Assembly: GCA_015222405.1 (NCBI GenBank)
Contig: JADFVG010000124.1
Span: 1-8,828 of the forward strand
Reading direction: 5' to 3'
DNA length: 8,828 nt
Origin: Chloroflexota bacterium
GTDB lineage: Bacteria; Chloroflexota; Dehalococcoidia; E44-bin15
Shown here: one piece after another, positions 6,757 to 8,828 of the stretch
Layout of the letters: each line of letters starts with the position of its first letter
Numbering within the stretch: the stretch's first letter is position 1
The notes under the pieces: model-generated
Seen by the model: only the letters and a program-made list of their open reading frames with translations
The model's database searches: none
Told to the model about the DNA's origin: nothing
Translations under genes and position numbers: made by a program

Positions 6757-7812
6757 ATGTTGGAAAAATTGGCAGCGGTGGAAAAACGCTATGATGAACT
6801 GAACGCCCTCATGGCTCAGCCTGAGGTTGCCGTTGACCCTGAGCGGCTGCAGAGCCTGGCCAAGGAGCAGGCAGCTATCGCCGACCTGGTTGCAAAATAT
6901 CGGGAGTACAAGAAGCTCAGCCACGAGCTTGAGCAGACGCGCTCCCTCATGAAGGAAGAGGGGGAGATGGCTGCCCTGGCAAAGGAGGAGATAGAGGCCC
7001 TCGAGGCACGCCTGGAAGACTTGAACAGGGAGATCAGCGTCGCCCTGTTGCCAAAGGATGTCAACGACAAAAAGGACGTCATCGTCGAGATTCGCGCCGG
7101 CGCTGGTGGCGATGAGGCTGCTCTTTTTGCCGCTGACCTCTTCCGCATGTATACCCGCTATGCTGAGTCTAAGCGATGGCAGGTCGATGTTATCGACGGT
7201 AACCCGAGCGGCACCGGTGGCTTTAAGGAGATCGTCTTTGAGGTCAACGGGAGGGGTGCATATAGCAGATTGAAGTATGAGCGTGGAGTGCACCGCGTGC
7301 AGCGCGTGCCTATTACCGAGGCTAGCGGTCGCATCCATACCTCCACCGCTACCGTCGCCGTCCTTCCTGAGGCCGAGGAGGTGGAGGTGGAAATCAGCCC
7401 TGATGACCTCAAGGTGGACACCTTTCGTGCCAGTGGTCATGGTGGGCAGCATGTGAACAAGGTGGCTTCTGCGGTGCGCATCACCCATCTTCCCACCGGG
7501 ATCATGGCCACCTGCCAGGATGAGCGCTCCCAAGGGAGAAACAGGATGAGAGCTATGGCGGTGCTCAGGGCTCGCATCCTAGATCAAGAGCGTCGCCGCC
7601 AGGAACAGGAACTAGCCAGGGAGCGCCGGGCCCAGGTAGGTAGCGGGGAGCGCTCGGAGAAGATCCGCACCTACAACTTCCCCCAGGGCCGTGTCTCCGA
7701 CCACCGCATTGGACTCACCCTTCATAATCTGGAAAGCATTCTGGAAGGGGAGCTGGACTCCCTCATTGACGCCCTGGTCACTGACGCTCAGACGAAGCTG
7801 TTGGAGGAATAG
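6757..7812 (+). CDS. prfA: Peptide chain release factor 1 (RF1)
   Basis: Recognises UAA and UAG in the ribosomal A site and triggers release of the finished protein. The 351 residues match the family length of about 355-360. Seen: a helical N-terminal domain; the conserved EIRAGAGGDEAALFA (111-125); the stop-codon reading segment RVPITEASGRIHTS (183-196), whose PxT tripeptide P185-I186-T187 together with GRIHTS marks RF1, where RF2 has SPF; the catalytic GGQ (229-231) in SGHGGQHVNK; and the C-terminal YNFPQGRVSDHRIG. The residue before GGQ is His, where many RF1 proteins have Ala or Pro. ATG 6757 follows AAAAGGG by 6 bases. The gene ends in TAG, a codon read by RF1 itself. prmC, whose product methylates the GGQ glutamine, follows after 5 bases. 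Confidence 0.97.
   Translation: MLEKLAAVEKRYDELNALMAQPEVAVDPERLQSLAKEQAAIADLVAKYREYKKLSHELEQTRSLMKEEGEMAALAKEEIEALEARLEDLNREISVALLPKDVNDKKDVIVEIRAGAGGDEAALFAADLFRMYTRYAESKRWQVDVIDGNPSGTGGFKEIVFEVNGRGAYSRLKYERGVHRVQRVPITEASGRIHTSTATVAVLPEAEEVEVEISPDDLKVDTFRASGHGGQHVNKVASAVRITHLPTGIMATCQDERSQGRNRMRAMAVLRARILDQERRRQEQELARERRAQVGSGERSEKIRTYNFPQGRVSDHRIGLTLHNLESILEGELDSLIDALVTDAQTKLLEE
7803..7807 (+). promoter_or_regulatory. Ribosome binding site for prmC inside the end of prfA
   Basis: GGAGG lies within the last codons of prfA, 10 bases before TTG 7818. The spacing is slightly long, but it is the only good Shine-Dalgarno match here and fits translational coupling of prmC to prfA. Confidence 0.6.
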
Positions 7813-7817
7813 CTGGT

Positions 7818-8729
7818 TTGATCCTCAAGGAGGCACTGCACCAAGCCTCAAAGACCCTCGCCTCCGTCTCCACCGAAGATGCCACCCTGGAAGCGGAGCT
7901 GCTTGTGATGCATCTCTTGGGCATCGACCGCGCCCAACTCTATTGCCGGCTGGAGGAGGAACTCCCGCCCGGCGATGTCCACACCCTGAATCAACTGCTT
8001 GAGCGCCGTCTTGGCCACGAGCCCATAGCCTATATCATCGGTCGCCGTGAATTCTTCGGCAACGATTTCTATGTTGCCCCCGGGGTGCTCATCCCCAGAG
8101 CGGAAAGCGAGCTCCTGGTGGAGAAAGCCCTCGATTTTGTTTTTTCGGACTCTGCGAGAGGTTCAGAAAAGACATTGCTGAGCAATGAAAAACCATCAGT
8201 GCTTGAAAAGTTCGAAAAGATTGCTGACATCGGCACCGGCTGCGGCGCTATCGCCATTTCCCTGGCCTTACTCCTGCCCCAAGCCAGAATCTATGCCACC
8301 GACATCTCCCCTCGTGCCCTGGAAATAGCGACCATAAATTGTGACCGACATCGGGTTCGAGATCGAGTCCATCTCCTGGAGGGCGACCTCCTTGACCCCC
8401 TCCCCGAGCCTGTGGACATCATCATCGCCAATCCCCCTTATATCAAGGATGCGGATTTGAGCCAGCTCAGCCCTGAGATAAGGATGTTCGAGCCTTTATC
8501 GGCGCTGGCCGGGGGTGAAGATGGACTGGACAAGGTGCGCCAGCTTCTGGGCCAGGCGAGAGGGAAGCTCCGGCCCGGGGGTTTGGTCTTGGCGGAGATT
8601 GCCGCTGATCAAGGGGAGGCAGCCGCCTCCTGGGCGAGGGAACTGCTGCCCCATGCAAGGGTGGAGCTAGCCAAGGACCTCGGCGGTTGGGACCGGGTGC
8701 TAATTGCCAAGCTTCTTGACATGTATTGA
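7818..8729 (+). CDS. prmC: Release factor glutamine methyltransferase
   Basis: Uses S-adenosylmethionine to methylate the glutamine of the GGQ motif in release factors, which speeds peptide release. Seen: an N-terminal helical substrate-recognition domain with RRLGHEPIAYIIGRREFFG (63-81) and VLIPRAESELLVE (90-102); the SAM-binding loop IADIGTGCGAIA (135-146); D162 in the region expected to contact SAM; and the catalytic NPPY (205-208), followed by FEPLSALAGGEDGLD. It is 303 residues, against 277 for E. coli PrmC. Most of the excess is about 20 extra residues (about 109-134) between LLVEKAL and the SAM loop, a hydrophilic linker whose DNA is more AT-rich and holds small palindromes. The TTG start at 7818 lies 5 bases after the prfA stop. 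The last codons contain the -35 box of the rRNA promoter. Confidence 0.95.
   Translation: MILKEALHQASKTLASVSTEDATLEAELLVMHLLGIDRAQLYCRLEEELPPGDVHTLNQLLERRLGHEPIAYIIGRREFFGNDFYVAPGVLIPRAESELLVEKALDFVFSDSARGSEKTLLSNEKPSVLEKFEKIADIGTGCGAIAISLALLLPQARIYATDISPRALEIATINCDRHRVRDRVHLLEGDLLDPLPEPVDIIIANPPYIKDADLSQLSPEIRMFEPLSALAGGEDGLDKVRQLLGQARGKLRPGGLVLAEIAADQGEAAASWARELLPHARVELAKDLGGWDRVLIAKLLDMY
8173..8187. repeat. Perfect palindrome inside the PrmC linker insertion
   Basis: CATTGCT-G-AGCAATG has 7-base arms around one central base. A second short inverted repeat, CTCT-GCG-AGAG, lies at 8150-8160. Both fall in the DNA encoding the extra linker residues. Whether this is a remnant of a small inserted repeat or chance cannot be told from one copy. 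Confidence 0.5.
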
Positions 8730-8744
8730 TGCTTATGATATTAT
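8716..8744 (+). promoter_or_regulatory. Strong promoter for the 16S rRNA gene
   Basis: A perfect TTGACA (8716-8721) and TATTAT (8739-8744, 5/6) are separated by the ideal 17 bases. The -35 box lies in the last codons of prmC and the -10 box just after its TGA. Transcription would start near 8751, about 45 bases before the mature 16S end. Near-consensus strength and position fit an rRNA operon promoter. Confidence 0.8.
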
Positions 8745-8758
8745 CTAAGTTCACTGGG

Positions 8759-8770
8759 AGCACCTTAACA
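8759..8770 (+). promoter_or_regulatory. boxA-like antitermination sequence in the rRNA leader
   Basis: AGCACCTTAACA matches 9 of 12 positions of the E. coli rRNA boxA, TGCTCTTTAACA, including the TTAACA core. It sits about 8 bases after the predicted transcript start and 25 bases before the 16S gene, where boxA is expected. In other bacteria boxA RNA recruits NusB and S10 to stop early termination in untranslated rRNA operons. Confidence 0.5.
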
Positions 8771-8795
8771 ATTGGATAGTGGAAGGAAGGAAATT

Positions 8796-8828
8796 TGTGC
8801 GGAGAGTTTGATCCTGGCTCAGGATAAA
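8796..8828 (+). rRNA. rrs: 16S ribosomal RNA, 5' end only (cut by the window edge)
   Basis: AGAGTTTGATCCTGGCTCAG at 8803-8822 is the universal bacterial 16S segment at E. coli positions 8-27. Counting back places the mature 5' end near 8796; the exact processing site is not visible. Only about 33 bases are present. The sequence continues GATAAA, where E. coli has GATTGA and many bacteria GATGAA. Too little is present for taxonomic placement. Confidence 0.93.

Noticed and set aside
6736..7533. A 265-codon open frame on the minus strand opposite prfA
   Set aside because: It lies entirely over the RF1 gene, whose conserved motifs are intact. The translation shows no recognisable family, and the frame is explained by codon bias of the true gene.
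8781..8792. GGAAGGAAGGAA repeat before the 16S gene, resembling a ribosome binding site
   Set aside because: No coding frame follows; the next feature is 16S rRNA. It is most simply purine-rich leader sequence.

Overview
The window is a compact stretch of bacterial chromosome carrying housekeeping genes, and almost every base is accounted for. It holds seven protein genes and the first bases of a 16S rRNA gene. I saw no mobile element, CRISPR array, tRNA or foreign-looking island. The base composition is moderately GC-rich. Four of the seven genes appear to start at GTG or TTG, three of those with a Shine-Dalgarno sequence close upstream. The proteins resemble those of Chloroflexota, possibly Dehalococcoidia. 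That assignment rests on my memory of family sequences and is tentative, because too little of the 16S gene is present to place the organism.

Layout. Positions 12-590 (+) encode a small membrane kinase of the dolichol/phytol kinase family, probably the last gene of an operon that begins left of the window. Facing it on the minus strand, rsh (3228-1060) is followed 31 bases later by rpsT (1028-633), so a (p)ppGpp alarmone enzyme and ribosomal protein bS20 lie in one probable transcription unit. A 168-base divergent region separates rsh from an AMP-forming acetyl-CoA synthetase gene (3397-5358, +), which has a clear sigma70-type promoter. Then follow hisS (5405-6667), prfA (6757-7812) and prmC (7818-8729). 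prfA has its own promoter-like sequence, and prmC begins 5 bases after prfA ends. A near-consensus promoter whose -35 box lies inside the last codons of prmC drives the 16S rRNA gene, which begins near 8796 and runs off the right edge.

How the genes work together. Most concern translation and its control: a tRNA synthetase, release factor RF1, the methyltransferase that modifies RF1's GGQ glutamine, a ribosomal protein, a stringent-response enzyme and 16S rRNA. RF1 and its modifying enzyme are almost certainly co-transcribed. The acetyl-CoA synthetase and the lipid kinase are metabolic neighbours with no evident functional link to the rest.

What stands out. The Rsh protein has lost three of the acidic residues expected in its (p)ppGpp hydrolase site (HELPQK where HDxxED is usual) and carries an RFDD motif intermediate between the RxKD of bifunctional enzymes and the ExDD of synthetase-only RelA. 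Lesser points are a repeat-built C-terminal tail on bS20, a palindrome-bearing insertion of about 20 residues in PrmC, paired CxxC motifs in HisRS, and a boxA-like sequence in the rRNA leader. I found no new multi-gene system here.
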